NCBI RefSeq assembly: GCF_900155615.1
Contig: NZ_FUHT01000004.1
Span: forward strand, 620,001 to 684,000
Direction: 5' to 3'
Length of the DNA stretch: 64,000 nt
DNA from: Massiliimalia massiliensis
GTDB taxonomy: Bacteria > Bacillota > Clostridia > Oscillospirales > Ruminococcaceae
Shown here: piece by piece, positions 63,503-64,000 of the stretch
Numbering within the stretch: position 1 is the first letter of the stretch
Layout: every line of letters begins with the position of its first letter
The notes under the pieces: generated by a model
Told to the model about the DNA's origin: nothing
The model's database searches: none
What the model saw: only the letters and a program-made list of their open reading frames with translations
Made by a program: the position numbers and the translations under genes

Positions 63503-64000
63503 TGTCTATTATCGAAGCAATTATTCAGGGAATCGTTCAAGGACTGACAGAATTTTTACCAGTGTCCAGCTCCGGGCACCTATCGCTCTATCAGCATTTC
63601 ACAGGCTTAAGCGGAGAATCCGGACTGATGTTCTCCATTATTCTCCATGTCGGGACGCTGGTTGCTGTATTCGGCGCGTTTTATCGTTTAATCTGGGACT
63701 TAATCATGGAATTTTTCCGGATGATACGGGATATCTTCACAGGAAAATTTTCCTTTAAAAATCGGAATCCTGAGCGCAATATGATTTTCATGATTATTCT
63801 GGCGCTTGTTCCGCTGTTGATTATTTATTTCGTTCTGGGAGACGTTTACAAAGCGGTTTCATCAGACGACGATATCTTGGTGGAAGGGCTTTGCTTCCTT
63901 TTGACGGCGACTTTGCTCTTCTTTGCAGACCGCAGTATACATGGAACAAAAACTATCGGACAGATTACGCCTCGGGATGCTTTGGTTATTGGTACCCTGC
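63503..64000 (+). CDS. uppP: Undecaprenyl-diphosphate phosphatase, 3' end outside window
   Basis: The first 166 residues are visible. They contain QGLTEFLPVSSSGHL (conserved active-site block, about residues 14-28), LHVGTLVAVFGAFY, and several membrane helices, as in UppP/BacA. It recycles the lipid carrier of cell-wall synthesis and gives bacitracin resistance when abundant. AGAAAGG precedes ATG 63503. The frame runs off the window end. Confidence 0.95.

Overview
The window joins two kinds of DNA. Positions 1 to about 45,500 are the right-hand part of a large integrative and conjugative element (ICE), or an integrated plasmid-like element, of the kind carried by gut Clostridia. Positions 45,583 to 64,000 are ordinary chromosome of an endospore-forming, probably strictly anaerobic Firmicute. 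Clostridial origin is suggested by strong AGGAGG-type ribosome sites, TTGACA/TATAAT promoters, sporulation genes (yunB, tepA, ylzJ) and a two-subunit-type fumarase. I cannot name the species. The left end of the element, including any integrase, lies before position 1.

Element, left half (plus strand). 1-2770 is a sigma factor / DUF4367 membrane protein / secreted protein cassette. 3123-11077 is a DNA-processing operon: helicase, beta-clamp homologue, MoxR ATPase, SSB and a VWA protein. 11489-12313 is a stand-alone Fic AMPylase. 12344-24317 is a long operon that begins with JAB protease, ThiF/E1 and, further on, an E2-like protein, so it resembles a prokaryotic ubiquitin-like conjugation cassette of the PRTRC type. 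It continues with a DUF6094 methyltransferase, a Rad52-like annealing protein, an SbcC-like ATPase and a primase. Both plus-strand operons start with the same arrangement: a perfect or near-perfect sigma-A promoter, a structured leader with twin GTTTGAG repeats ending in a terminator, a second terminator hairpin, then the first gene.

Element, right half (minus strand). A small cargo patch (unknown protein, 3-methyladenine glycosylase) at 24.6-26.1 kb is followed by a conjugation and maintenance block read right to left: ParA, ParB, a 1412-residue thioester/SpaA pilin, an unknown protein with a HigB-type toxin, VirB2-like, VirB6-like, M23 hydrolase, PrgI, VirB4, two unknown genes, the VirD4 coupling protein, a RepA-type initiator, a DUF5697-like protein and an S1-domain protein. 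I see no relaxase and no recombinase in the window. The element ends near 45,505, where the 3' end of a chromosomal gene reappears in frame with its own terminator, which marks the right attachment junction.

Chromosome. MoxR, DUF58 and DUF4129 form an operon. Then come a small protein, metK, apgM, an RluA-type pseudouridine synthase, radC, a cation-diffusion transporter, an amidohydrolase, the fumarase alpha subunit, a THUMP rRNA methyltransferase, an NAD-epimerase, a flavodoxin-like reductase overlapping a pyrB that carries a PyrI-like zinc tail, yunB, tepA, ylzJ and the start of uppP. Most operons here end in clear intrinsic terminators, several of them shared by convergent genes.

The most notable items are the E1/E2/JAB cassette without an obvious ubiquitin-like partner, the duplicated covarying leader RNA that drives both DNA-processing operons, and the attachment junction.
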